From: Streptomyces sp. NBC_01446
GTDB lineage: Bacteria; Actinomycetota; Actinomycetes; Streptomycetales; Streptomycetaceae
Direction: 5' to 3'
DNA: 64,000 nt
NCBI RefSeq assembly: GCF_026340095.1
Contig: NZ_JAPEPO010000001.1
Coordinates: 1,488,001 to 1,552,000, forward strand
Made by a program: the position numbers and the translations under genes. A model generated the notes under the pieces. The model had not been told where the DNA came from. It was given only the letters and a program-made list of their open reading frames with translations, and did no database searches. Positions within the stretch are counted from its first letter, which is position 1. The number at the start of each line of letters is the position of its first letter. Shown piece by piece: positions 7,351-14,511 of this stretch.

Positions 7351-7704
7351 ATGGAGATCCTGGGAACCACGCTGCGTATCTGCGTCGAGGACCTGGAGTC
7401 CTCGGTCGCGTTCTACGAACGGCTCGCGGGCAGCCGGGCCCTGCGCTTCGAGCGCGGCGGGGTCTCCGTCGCGGCGGTCGGCTGCTTCCTCCTGATGAGC
7501 GGTCCGAAGGAGGAGATCGACGTCCTGCGCAAGGTCGCGGCGACGATCGCCGTCCCGGACGTCGACGAGGCGCACGCCGTCCTCAGCGCGTCCGGCGCAC
7601 GCGTCCTCGCGGGGCCGGTCCCGACACCCGCGGGCCGCAACCTCATCGCGATGCACCCGGACGGCTCGGTCTTCGAGTACGCCGACCGGCAGGGCCAGGC
7701 TTAG
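7351..7704 (+). CDS. VOC-family (glyoxalase/dioxygenase fold) protein
   Basis: 117 residues with one vicinal-oxygen-chelate module repeated as beta-alpha-beta-beta-beta halves: TTLRICVEDLESSVAFYERL at the start and IAVPDVDEAHAVLSASGARVL in the second half, ending MHPDGSVFEYAD. VOC proteins include glyoxalase I, fosfomycin-resistance proteins and bleomycin-binding proteins; the metal-ligand pattern here is incomplete, so the reaction is unassigned. The ATG at 7351 gives the natural domain start. Confidence 0.8.
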   Translation: MEILGTTLRICVEDLESSVAFYERLAGSRALRFERGGVSVAAVGCFLLMSGPKEEIDVLRKVAATIAVPDVDEAHAVLSASGARVLAGPVPTPAGRNLIAMHPDGSVFEYADRQGQA

Positions 7705-7767
7705 CGCGAGGTCGCGGGCCCGTCCCCGTATCCTCGCCCGGGGTACGCGGGAGCTAGGACGGTGGAC

Positions 7768-8553
7768 ATGGCGGGCAACGACCACGGCGGCGAGACCCGG
7801 GAGGCCGGGGAGGCCGCGAAGAGCGGCGGGGCCCGGCCCCCGCTCGGCTCGCGCGCACGGGACGCGATCCGGGAGCGCATCGTCGACCGGCGCTACCCGC
7901 AGGGCTCCCGGCTCGTGGAGCGCGAGGTCGCCGAAGAGCTCCGGATGTCGCGCGTCCCCGTGCGGGAGGCGCTGCGTTCACTCGTCACCGAGGGCCTGCT
8001 GGAACTCCTGCCGCACAGCGGGGTGCGCGTACGGCGGCTGGCGCGGGCCGACGTGGAGCATCTCTACGAGGTGTGGGAGCCGCTGGCCGTACAGGCGTCC
8101 CGGCTCGCGGCCCGGCGGGTCGCGCGGGCCGCGCCGCAGGAGCTGGAGGGGCTCGGCGCGCTGCGCGGGACGCTGGACGTGGCGGAGCGGGCGGCCGCGG
8201 CCGGCGAGGGCGCGCGTGAGGTGGCCGCGCACACCGCGTTCCACGAGGGCATCGTGACTCTGTCCGGGAACCCTCTCCTGGCGCGCACCATGGAACAGCT
8301 CGGCTGGCAGCTCCAGCTGCTGTTCGGCCTGCGCGAGGAGCCCGGCCATATGCGGGCGCAGCATGCGGTGATCTTCCGGCACATCGTCGCGGGCGACGAG
8401 GAGACGGCTGCCGCGAGCACGCTGCTGCACGTACGCGACAGCCGGTCGGTGGCGCTGCGCTCCCTCTTCGGTGACGAGGGCGATGACGGTCGGAGTGACG
8501 GCCGCGGAGACGACCGCGGAGACGACGCCACTTTGTATACCAACGTCGATTAG
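7768..8553 (+). CDS. GntR-family regulator, FadR/FCD subfamily
   Basis: 261 residues from the ATG at 7768 (a GTG lies 6 bases earlier). A winged helix-turn-helix spans about residues 28-95, with RLVEREVAEELRMSRVPVREALRSLVTEGLLELLPHSGVRV giving the recognition helix and wing. An all-helical FCD ligand domain follows; acidic/His positions (HTAFHEGIV) fit a metal- or carboxylate-binding pocket. The C-terminal tail is a Gly/Asp/Arg-rich low-complexity stretch. It lies directly upstream of two amidohydrolase genes, and matching GTATAC palindromes occur inside its own 3' end and ahead of the first hydrolase, so local autoregulatory repression is likely. Confidence 0.88.
   Translation: MAGNDHGGETREAGEAAKSGGARPPLGSRARDAIRERIVDRRYPQGSRLVEREVAEELRMSRVPVREALRSLVTEGLLELLPHSGVRVRRLARADVEHLYEVWEPLAVQASRLAARRVARAAPQELEGLGALRGTLDVAERAAAAGEGAREVAAHTAFHEGIVTLSGNPLLARTMEQLGWQLQLLFGLREEPGHMRAQHAVIFRHIVAGDEETAAASTLLHVRDSRSVALRSLFGDEGDDGRSDGRGDDRGDDATLYTNVD
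8532..8543. promoter_or_regulatory. Putative GntR operator, copy 1
   Basis: TTTGTATACCAA, the exact reverse complement of the site at 8639-8650. It sits in the last codons of the GntR gene (LYTNVD). The GTATAC core with flanking T/A fits the TNGTNNNACNA pattern known for FadR-type GntR proteins. Confidence 0.6.
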
Positions 8554-8638
8554 CTCCTGCTCAGGTTGACCAGAATCCGGGCAGAACATGCAGGTCGGAC
8601 CCGAGCGGAATCGACCCCTCCTTGCCCGCCCCTCCATC

Positions 8639-8650
8639 TTGGTATACAAA
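8639..8650. promoter_or_regulatory. Putative GntR operator, copy 2
   Basis: TTGGTATACAAA lies 47 bases before the amidohydrolase ATG at 8697. With copy 1, 107 bases upstream, it forms an inverted pair bracketing the promoter region between regulator and hydrolase. Confidence 0.65.
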
Positions 8651-8696
8651 ATGTCGGACCACCCGATCCCTCCCGCCGTCCGCCGAGGAGCCCCGC

Positions 8697-9995
8697 ATGT
8701 GCGTCGAGAACTGCCCCCCGCCGTCGAACCGGCTGACCCGCCGAGGCGTACTCGCGGGTGCCGCCGCACTCGCGGGGACCACCGCCGCCCTCGCCGCCGC
8801 GCCCGGCGCGTCCGCCGCCGCCCCGATGACCCGCACGGCCGCCGCCCACTCCGGGAACGCCCCTCGCGGCGGTGACCTCGTCATCGACGGCGGCACGCTC
8901 CTCGACCCCGCGACGGGCGAGGTCACCGAGGACGCGGTCGTCGTCATCCGTGACGGCGTCGTCCGCGCGGCCGGCAAGCGCAAGAACGTCGACGTGCCCG
9001 CCGGCGTCACCGTCCTCGACGCGCAGGGCCGGTGGGTCCTGCCGGGGCTCGTCGACTCGCACATCCACCTGAACACCGCCGCCGAGGCCGCCAGGACCCT
9101 CGCGCTCGGCGCCACCACCGCGCGCAGCGGTTCGACGAACTTCTACCAAGACATCGCCGTCCGCGAGCTCTCCCGGCAGGCCCCGGGCCTGGCCCCCAGG
9201 CTGCGCGCGTCCGGCGTCTTCGTCACGCCCGACCTCGGCGACACGATCCTCGCGGACCCCGACCTCACCCCGCTCGCCCGCCTCAAGGGCGGCGTCACCT
9301 CGACCGAGGCGCTGCGCCGCGTCGTCGAGGTCAATCTGGCCAGGGGTGTCGACACCATCAAGACGCGCGTGAACCCGCGCGCCGGCCTGGCCGAGCAGGA
9401 CCCTCTGGAGCAGGTCTACAGCCGCGAGCAGCTCTCCACGATCGTCGCCACCGCCCGCCGCGACGGCAAGGACGTGCTGTGCCACAGCTACAGCGAGAAG
9501 GGCTGCCACGACGCGGTCATGGCCGGCGTCAAGTCCGTCGAGCACGGCGCGTTCATCAGTGAGCAGACCCTGCACGAGATGCGCCGCCGTGGTACGTACT
9601 TCACGCCCACGATGGTCGCGATCGGCGGCATGATCGGCGACTCCGACCCGGTTCTCGACGAGCGCGGCCGCACCTACCTGCCGAAGCTCAAGGCCGCCGC
9701 GAAGCTCGCCCACGAGCTGGGTGTGGGCCTGGTGTCCGGCACGGACTCGTCGGGCGGCTCGGTCGAGCCGATCGGCGCCGAGATCGAGATGATGCACTCG
9801 GCCGGTCTGTCCGCGCTCGACGCGATCCGCACCGCCACCACCAACGCGGCCCGTCTTCTCGGCTTCGAGGGCAGGGTGGGTCGTCTCGCGCGCGGTTACG
9901 CGGGCGACGCGATCCTGCTGTCCGGCAACCCGCTCGCCGACGTGTCGGTGCTGAAGAAGCCGGTGCGCGTCGTGCGTACGGGGGTCGCCGTATGA
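8697..9995 (+). CDS. Tat-exported amidohydrolase (imidazolonepropionase/prolidase-like)
   Basis: 432 residues; ATG at 8697 with GAGGAG 6 bases upstream. The N-terminus carries a twin-arginine signal (NRLTRRGVLAGAAALAG) ending in an Ala-rich cleavage region. The mature part is a metal-dependent amidohydrolase: LPGLVDSHIHLN gives the HxH metal site, then CHSYSEKG and VEHGAF supply later histidines and VSGTDSSGG the catalytic aspartate. Family members hydrolyse cyclic amides, peptides or imidazolones; the substrate is unknown. The stop overlaps the next gene by 4 bases. Control by the upstream GntR protein is likely. Confidence 0.85.
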   Translation: MCVENCPPPSNRLTRRGVLAGAAALAGTTAALAAAPGASAAAPMTRTAAAHSGNAPRGGDLVIDGGTLLDPATGEVTEDAVVVIRDGVVRAAGKRKNVDVPAGVTVLDAQGRWVLPGLVDSHIHLNTAAEAARTLALGATTARSGSTNFYQDIAVRELSRQAPGLAPRLRASGVFVTPDLGDTILADPDLTPLARLKGGVTSTEALRRVVEVNLARGVDTIKTRVNPRAGLAEQDPLEQVYSREQLSTIVATARRDGKDVLCHSYSEKGCHDAVMAGVKSVEHGAFISEQTLHEMRRRGTYFTPTMVAIGGMIGDSDPVLDERGRTYLPKLKAAAKLAHELGVGLVSGTDSSGGSVEPIGAEIEMMHSAGLSALDAIRTATTNAARLLGFEGRVGRLARGYAGDAILLSGNPLADVSVLKKPVRVVRTGVAV

Positions 9996-11173
9996 CGGCC
10001 ACCGTTTTCCGGAACGTACGCCCGCTCGGTGCGACGGAGGCCGTGGACCTCACGGTCGTCGACGGGGTGATCGTCGACGGTCCGGCGCCCGAGGGTGCCG
10101 AGGTCGTCGACTGCGGCGGCCGGATCGCGCTGCCGACCCTGGTGGACGCGCACATCCACCCGGACAAGACCGCGTGGGGCGAGCCCTGGGTGTCGCGCAA
10201 GCCCGCGTCGGGGATCGCCGAATTCGCCGCAGCGGACGCCGAGTTGTACCGCTCGCAGACCACTCCCCTCAGGGACCGCGCCCAGCGCCTGATGGCGCAC
10301 GCGGTCACCCGGGGCACCCGGGCGATGCGGGCCCATGTCGATGTCGCGCCCGCTTTCGGCCTTGCCGGTGTCGAGGGTGTCGGCGCCGCGCGTGAGGCGC
10401 TGCGGGACGCGGTCGACGTGCAGATCGTCGCGTTCCCTCAGCACGGCGTCCTGCGGGCGCCCGGCACCGCGGAGCTCCTGGAGGAGGCGGCCCGCACCGG
10501 TGGCGTCGACCTCGTGGGCGGCATCGACCCGATCGGCTTCGACGAGGCGCTCGACGCCCAGCTCGACCTGGTCTTCGGGATCGCCGACCGGCACGGCGTG
10601 GGCGTCGACATCCACCTCCACGACCAGTCCCTCCCCGGCCTGACCGCGGTGCACGCGATCATCGACCGGACCAGGGCGCTGTCCCTCCAGGGCAAGGTCA
10701 GCATCAGTCACGCGTTCTGCGTGCCCGGCCTCGAAGGTCTCGAACTCGACCGCATGGGCGCCGAATTGGCGGACGCGGGGATCTCCCTGACGACCGTGGC
10801 GCCCTCACGGCCGCTGGTCCTGCCCACACGCCGGCTCCGCGAGCTGGGGGTGCGGGTCGGGCTCGGTTCGGACGGGGTGCGCGACTCGTGGAGCCCGTTC
10901 GGCAACGCGGACATGCTGCACCGGGCGCACCTGCTCGCCCGGGCCCAGGGGGCGCGCCTGGACGAGGAGTTGGCCGACGCCTTCCGTGTCGCCGCCGATG
11001 ACGGCGCCCGCGTCGTCGGCCTCCCCCACCTCGATCTGTCCGCCGGTTCACCGGCCGACTTCTTCCTGGTGCGCGGCGAGTGCCTGCCCCAGGTCGTGGT
11101 GGACCTGCCCGCGCGTGACCTGGTGGTCAGGGCGGGCCGGGTCGTGGCCAGGGACGGCGAGCTGCTGCCCTGA
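9992..11173 (+). CDS. Cytosine deaminase-like amidohydrolase
   Basis: 393-residue cytoplasmic amidohydrolase of the cytosine deaminase type. LVDAHIHPDKT holds the first metal-ligand histidines plus the lysine typical of cytosine deaminases and related N-acyl hydrolases; VDIHLHDQ and ISHAFC supply the later ligands, and GLGSDGVRDSWSPFGNADML the catalytic aspartate block, a strong deaminase signature. It is translationally coupled (ATGA) to the exported amidohydrolase, suggesting consecutive steps on one imported compound. Whether the true substrate is cytosine, creatinine-like or another cyclic amide cannot be told. Confidence 0.83.
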   Translation: MTATVFRNVRPLGATEAVDLTVVDGVIVDGPAPEGAEVVDCGGRIALPTLVDAHIHPDKTAWGEPWVSRKPASGIAEFAAADAELYRSQTTPLRDRAQRLMAHAVTRGTRAMRAHVDVAPAFGLAGVEGVGAAREALRDAVDVQIVAFPQHGVLRAPGTAELLEEAARTGGVDLVGGIDPIGFDEALDAQLDLVFGIADRHGVGVDIHLHDQSLPGLTAVHAIIDRTRALSLQGKVSISHAFCVPGLEGLELDRMGAELADAGISLTTVAPSRPLVLPTRRLRELGVRVGLGSDGVRDSWSPFGNADMLHRAHLLARAQGARLDEELADAFRVAADDGARVVGLPHLDLSAGSPADFFLVRGECLPQVVVDLPARDLVVRAGRVVARDGELLP

Positions 11174-11197
11174 CCACCCGCGCCGTGCGCGCGCCGG

Positions 11198-13189
11198 TCA
11201 GGACTCCCTGGGCCGCATGCTGAAGTCGTACTGGGCGGGCAGCCGTTCGCCCGGTGCGGCCTGCGCCCACAGCTCGGCGATGGCCTCCGAGCCCTCGCGC
11301 AGGTCGGCGACCTCGAAGCCCTCGTCGAACACGGCCCGCGCCGCCTCCTTGTCGCCCTCGGCGATCAGGAGGCGGACCTCGACGAGCCGGAAGCGGCCGC
11401 GGGCGCGGGTCGCGGCGTGCAGCCGGTCCCAGACGGCGCGGGCCGGTCCGGGGCGGCCGGCCGCGAGCAGCGCGTCGATGGCCTCGCGGCCGAGCGCCGC
11501 GGTGGCCGCCGTCCACGCCTCGCCGTCGTCGCGCCGCTCCTGGCACAGGTCGTCGAAGGCTTCGGCGTAGCGGTCGGCGGCGCGTTCGCGATGACCGGCC
11601 TCCTGGTCGGCGACGGCCAGGCAGCGCAGCAACGGCCAGAGGGACGGAGCGAGTGCGAGGCCGCGCTCCCAGCTGCGTACGGCCTGTGCCAGGTCGCCCG
11701 CGTGCCATTGGGCGACGCCTAGGTGGTACTCGGTGAGCGGTTGTGCGGGCGCCGTCTCCAGCATGTCCCGCCAGTGCGGCGCGACCAGGGTGGGCCCGGG
11801 CGGACCGACGCGGCGCGGCTCGGGGATGGAGCCGGTGCGCAGGAGGTCGAGCCAGGGTGTCTGCGACGGGCCGAGGGTCGACTCGTCGAAGGGGGTGCCC
11901 GGGAGCTTGAAGTCGCCGCGCAGCACTTCGAGGGCGCCCCAGCCGGAGCCGGCCGCGAGCGACTCCCCCGGTTCGGTGTCGGCGTGCGGGCGCCAGGCCT
12001 CGTAGGCGGCGTCGACATCGGCCCTCGGCAGCGCGGCTTCGAGGCACTCCTCGACCTCACCGCGCGCGGCCGCCCAGTCCTCGGCCGAGTGCACGGCGTC
12101 GGGCGCCGCGGACAGCGGTCCGTACGACTCCAGCCACGCGAACTCGCCCTCGGCGTCCAGGCGTACGTGCTCCAGCTGGGTGCGGGCGAGGCCCGCCTGT
12201 ATCTCGGCGTAGCCGCCCGTGCCCGGCTCGGTCAGCCACTCCTGCCAGCGCCGGCCGCCCGCGCCGTGGCCCCAGAGGAACAGCTTGCGGCCGCGCAGCA
12301 GGTCGGTCGAGGTCTGTACGAGTCCGTGGCCGTCGTCGTCGAGCGCGGCGATCCAGCGGCGCTGCCCGTCGGGGACCTCGTAGAAGTAGTCGGCCGGGTA
12401 TTCGCCGCTGAGGGGGTAGGTCCGGTCCACGCCGTCGAACTCCGGGACGGGGACGCGGCGCAGGCTGCGCTCGTAGCCGAAGTGCCAGGCCTCGTCGGCC
12501 GGGGCGAGGACGCGGTGTTCCTCGGGGACTGCGATGTTCGACCACCAGTAGACGGGCGCGGGCCGCTCGTGCGGGTTGCGTATCCGCACGCCCACGTGGA
12601 GGAAGTCGGATCCGGCGGGCAGCCACAGGTCCACCTGGAACGGCAGGTCGCGCAGCCGCTCCCACTCCCACAGGCGCAGCATGTCCCCGCCGTCGGGCGC
12701 GGTGACGCGGGCGGCGTGCAGGGGTGCGCAGGACAGGGTGGTGTGCCCGGTCGCGCCGATGTTCCACTCGATGCCGCCGGAGAACCACGCGCCGTTGAGC
12801 GCGAAGTCGGCGGGCTGGAACACCGGGTTGCGGTAGAGGAGTTCACGCCCGGTGGGCTTGTGGAACATCGAGTGGATGCGGCCGCCGAGGCCGGGCAGGA
12901 CCGTGACGCGCAGCCGGTCGTTCTCGATCACGAGCGTGTCGAGGGTGAGGGGGGCGCGCTCGCGCCCGTAGCCGTTCTTGAGCCGCTCCGGCAGGACGCT
13001 GCGCAGCTTCTCGTAGCCGATCTGGCGGGCCATATCGCGCGGCATGCCCCGCTTGGAGCGGTCGTCGAGTTCGTGGAGTTCGTCGAGGGGCCGCAGCGGC
13101 GGCAGCGGGTCGGGGGCGCCCACCGCCACGCCGGGCAGGGTCAGTACGTCGCGTCGAAGGGTCGTCCGCTCGGCCTGCGAGTCCGTCAA
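11198..13189 (-). CDS. DUF5107 protein with C-terminal TPR-like repeats
   Basis: 663 residues from the TTG at 13189, which has GGGAGG 6 bases upstream. Residues about 60-380 make a galactose-mutarotase-like DUF5107 domain (VTVLPGLGGRIHSMFHKPTGRELLYRNPV, GGIEWNIGATGHT, YWWSNIAVPEE). The C-terminal third has helical TPR-like pairs (YHLGVAQWHAGDLAQAVRSWERGLAL, RYAEAFDDL). Relatives sit in carbohydrate-utilisation loci and may bind or act on oligosaccharides; no catalytic assignment is safe. It stands alone on the minus strand, divergent from the DUF6204 gene. Confidence 0.85.
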   Translation of the reverse strand: MTDSQAERTTLRRDVLTLPGVAVGAPDPLPPLRPLDELHELDDRSKRGMPRDMARQIGYEKLRSVLPERLKNGYGRERAPLTLDTLVIENDRLRVTVLPGLGGRIHSMFHKPTGRELLYRNPVFQPADFALNGAWFSGGIEWNIGATGHTTLSCAPLHAARVTAPDGGDMLRLWEWERLRDLPFQVDLWLPAGSDFLHVGVRIRNPHERPAPVYWWSNIAVPEEHRVLAPADEAWHFGYERSLRRVPVPEFDGVDRTYPLSGEYPADYFYEVPDGQRRWIAALDDDGHGLVQTSTDLLRGRKLFLWGHGAGGRRWQEWLTEPGTGGYAEIQAGLARTQLEHVRLDAEGEFAWLESYGPLSAAPDAVHSAEDWAAARGEVEECLEAALPRADVDAAYEAWRPHADTEPGESLAAGSGWGALEVLRGDFKLPGTPFDESTLGPSQTPWLDLLRTGSIPEPRRVGPPGPTLVAPHWRDMLETAPAQPLTEYHLGVAQWHAGDLAQAVRSWERGLALAPSLWPLLRCLAVADQEAGHRERAADRYAEAFDDLCQERRDDGEAWTAATAALGREAIDALLAAGRPGPARAVWDRLHAATRARGRFRLVEVRLLIAEGDKEAARAVFDEGFEVADLREGSEAIAELWAQAAPGERLPAQYDFSMRPRES

Positions 13190-13336
13190 AGTCCGCCTCC
13201 CGGTTCGCGGGGCCCGCTGTCCGCACGCGGTGTGCCCCGACGACCATGGAACAGGCTCGCCCATGAGCTGACCAGGGGTTCCCCGGGTCAGAATTAAGCA
13301 AAGGCGCATTTCGGCCCGCCGGGCTACTCTCCGCGG

Positions 13337-13690
13337 ATGGGAACGCAGCACACCTATAGGGTCATCGTCCGCGGCACATGGGACGGTCTGGCGGACGGCG
13401 CGCGCGAGCGGCTGCTCGCCGAGGTCGACGAGCACGGGCTCGCGTCGATGAGGTTCACGCCCGAGGGATCGCTCACGTACGACCGGGTGCTGAAGCACTT
13501 CTCGTACCGGTTCGTCGTGGAGTCGGATGCCGAGGACGGCGAGGAGATGGCGGAGGCGCTCGCCGAGGAGCGGGCCGAGGCGTCGCTCAGGGCGCTCGGT
13601 GAGGGGTACGGCTTCGGGGCGCTGAAGTCGTCGGCGACGGACATGGACACGATGAAGGTCAACCGGAAGCACCGGGCATCTCGGCCGTGA
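13337..13690 (+). CDS. DUF6204-like small protein
   Basis: 117 residues, starting MGTQHTYRVIVRGTWDGL. A beta strand-rich first half (YRVIVRG, SLTYDRVLKHFSYRFVV) and an acidic helix (GEEMAEALAEERAEA) suggest a ferredoxin-like alpha/beta fold, and the sequence resembles what I recall as DUF6204. No function is known. Its 3' end overlaps the convergent GNAT gene by 32 bases, so transcripts from the two would be antisense at their tails. Confidence 0.75.
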   Translation: MGTQHTYRVIVRGTWDGLADGARERLLAEVDEHGLASMRFTPEGSLTYDRVLKHFSYRFVVESDAEDGEEMAEALAEERAEASLRALGEGYGFGALKSSATDMDTMKVNRKHRASRP

Positions 13691-14213
13691 GCGCCCAGCG
13701 CTCGTGGTCGCGCCAGGCGCCGTCCATGAAGATGAAGTCGGGCGAGTAGCCCTCCAGGCGGAACCCGGCACGGCGGGCGAGCGCGATGGACGCCTCGTTG
13801 CCCGGCTGGACGTTGATCTCCAGGCGGTGCAGTGCGAGGGGGCCGAAGGCGTACCGGACGACGAGGCCGAGGCCCTCGCTCATGAGGCCCCGGCCCGCCG
13901 CGTGCGCGAACGCTCCGTAGCCGAGGGCGCCGCAGCGGAAGCCTCCGCGGACGATGTTGTTGATGTTGATGAAGCCGGCGATGCCACCGCCGGCCCGCTC
14001 GTACACCAGGCAGCCGAACCGCGTCGGGTCGTCGATGAGGGCGCCCGCGTAGGCGGCGTAGGTGTCGGCGGCGGTCGGCGGGTAGAGCCAGGGGTGGTGC
14101 AGTTCTTCGCTCTCCCGCGCCCGCGCCGTGAACTCGTCGGCGTCCGCGAGGGCGAAGGGACGTATGCCCACGCGGGGGCCTTCAGCGAGGCGGCGGTGGC
14201 CGGTGGCAGACAT
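13659..14213 (-). CDS. GNAT N-acetyltransferase, RimJ/RimL type
   Basis: 184 residues. Typical RimJ/RimL-like GNAT: an N-terminal RPFALADADEFTARARES segment, beta strands in GCLVYERAGGGIAGFININNI, the acetyl-CoA loop around GYGAFAHAAGRGLMSEGLGLVVRYAF, and HRLEINVQPGNEASIALARRAGFRLEGY as the conserved C-terminal half. Such enzymes acetylate protein N-termini or small amines; the substrate is not predictable. It overlaps the tail of the DUF6204 gene. Confidence 0.87.
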   Translation of the reverse strand: MSATGHRRLAEGPRVGIRPFALADADEFTARARESEELHHPWLYPPTAADTYAAYAGALIDDPTRFGCLVYERAGGGIAGFININNIVRGGFRCGALGYGAFAHAAGRGLMSEGLGLVVRYAFGPLALHRLEINVQPGNEASIALARRAGFRLEGYSPDFIFMDGAWRDHERWALTAEMPGASG

Positions 14214-14257
14214 CCCGCCAGCCTACGCGGCGGCCGTGGGACCGGTGCGGGTCCGCC

Positions 14258-14365
14258 TCACCTGCGCCCGCGGCTGAAGCAGCCGCCGCAGATCGCCCCG
14301 ATGACGGCGACTGCGCCGAGCGGTGCCCGCGCTCCTGTCGGAGCCCGCCGTGTCCTTGGGCTCAT
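14258..14365 (-). CDS. Possible 35-residue small protein
   Basis: Short frame from ATG at 14365 with GGAAGG 8 bases upstream. It is basic at both ends (PRTRRAPTGAR and CFSRGRR) around a hydrophobic segment LGAVAVIGAICGGC that could be a short membrane helix. It sits alone between the GNAT gene and the terminator at 14400-14428. No family is recognised, and chance is possible in GC-rich DNA. Confidence 0.3.
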   Translation of the reverse strand: MSPRTRRAPTGARAPLGAVAVIGAICGGCFSRGRR

Positions 14366-14399
14366 CGGTGAGCCCTTCCGTCGGAACGACGTGCGCCTT

Positions 14400-14428
14400 C
14401 CCCGCCCGGCCTGTGCGGCCGGGCGGGG
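14400..14428. terminator. Perfect 12-bp terminator hairpin
   Basis: CCCCGCCCGGCC pairs perfectly with GGCCGGGCGGGG around a 5-base TGTGC loop. It lies 84 bases beyond the stop of the minus-strand CocE/NonD hydrolase gene and is the likely end of that transcript. Confidence 0.7.
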
Positions 14429-14511
14429 TTCGCGCCGCGGGGTGTCCCTCCGGGACGGGGCGTGGTGGGCCGTACGGGTGACGGCGCCACCGGCCGGACC
14501 CAGGGGCGGGC

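Noticed and set aside
8550..9797. Minus-strand frame of 415 codons opposite the exported amidohydrolase
   Set aside because: Complementary-frame shadow; the plus-strand amidohydrolase has a Tat signal and metal motifs.
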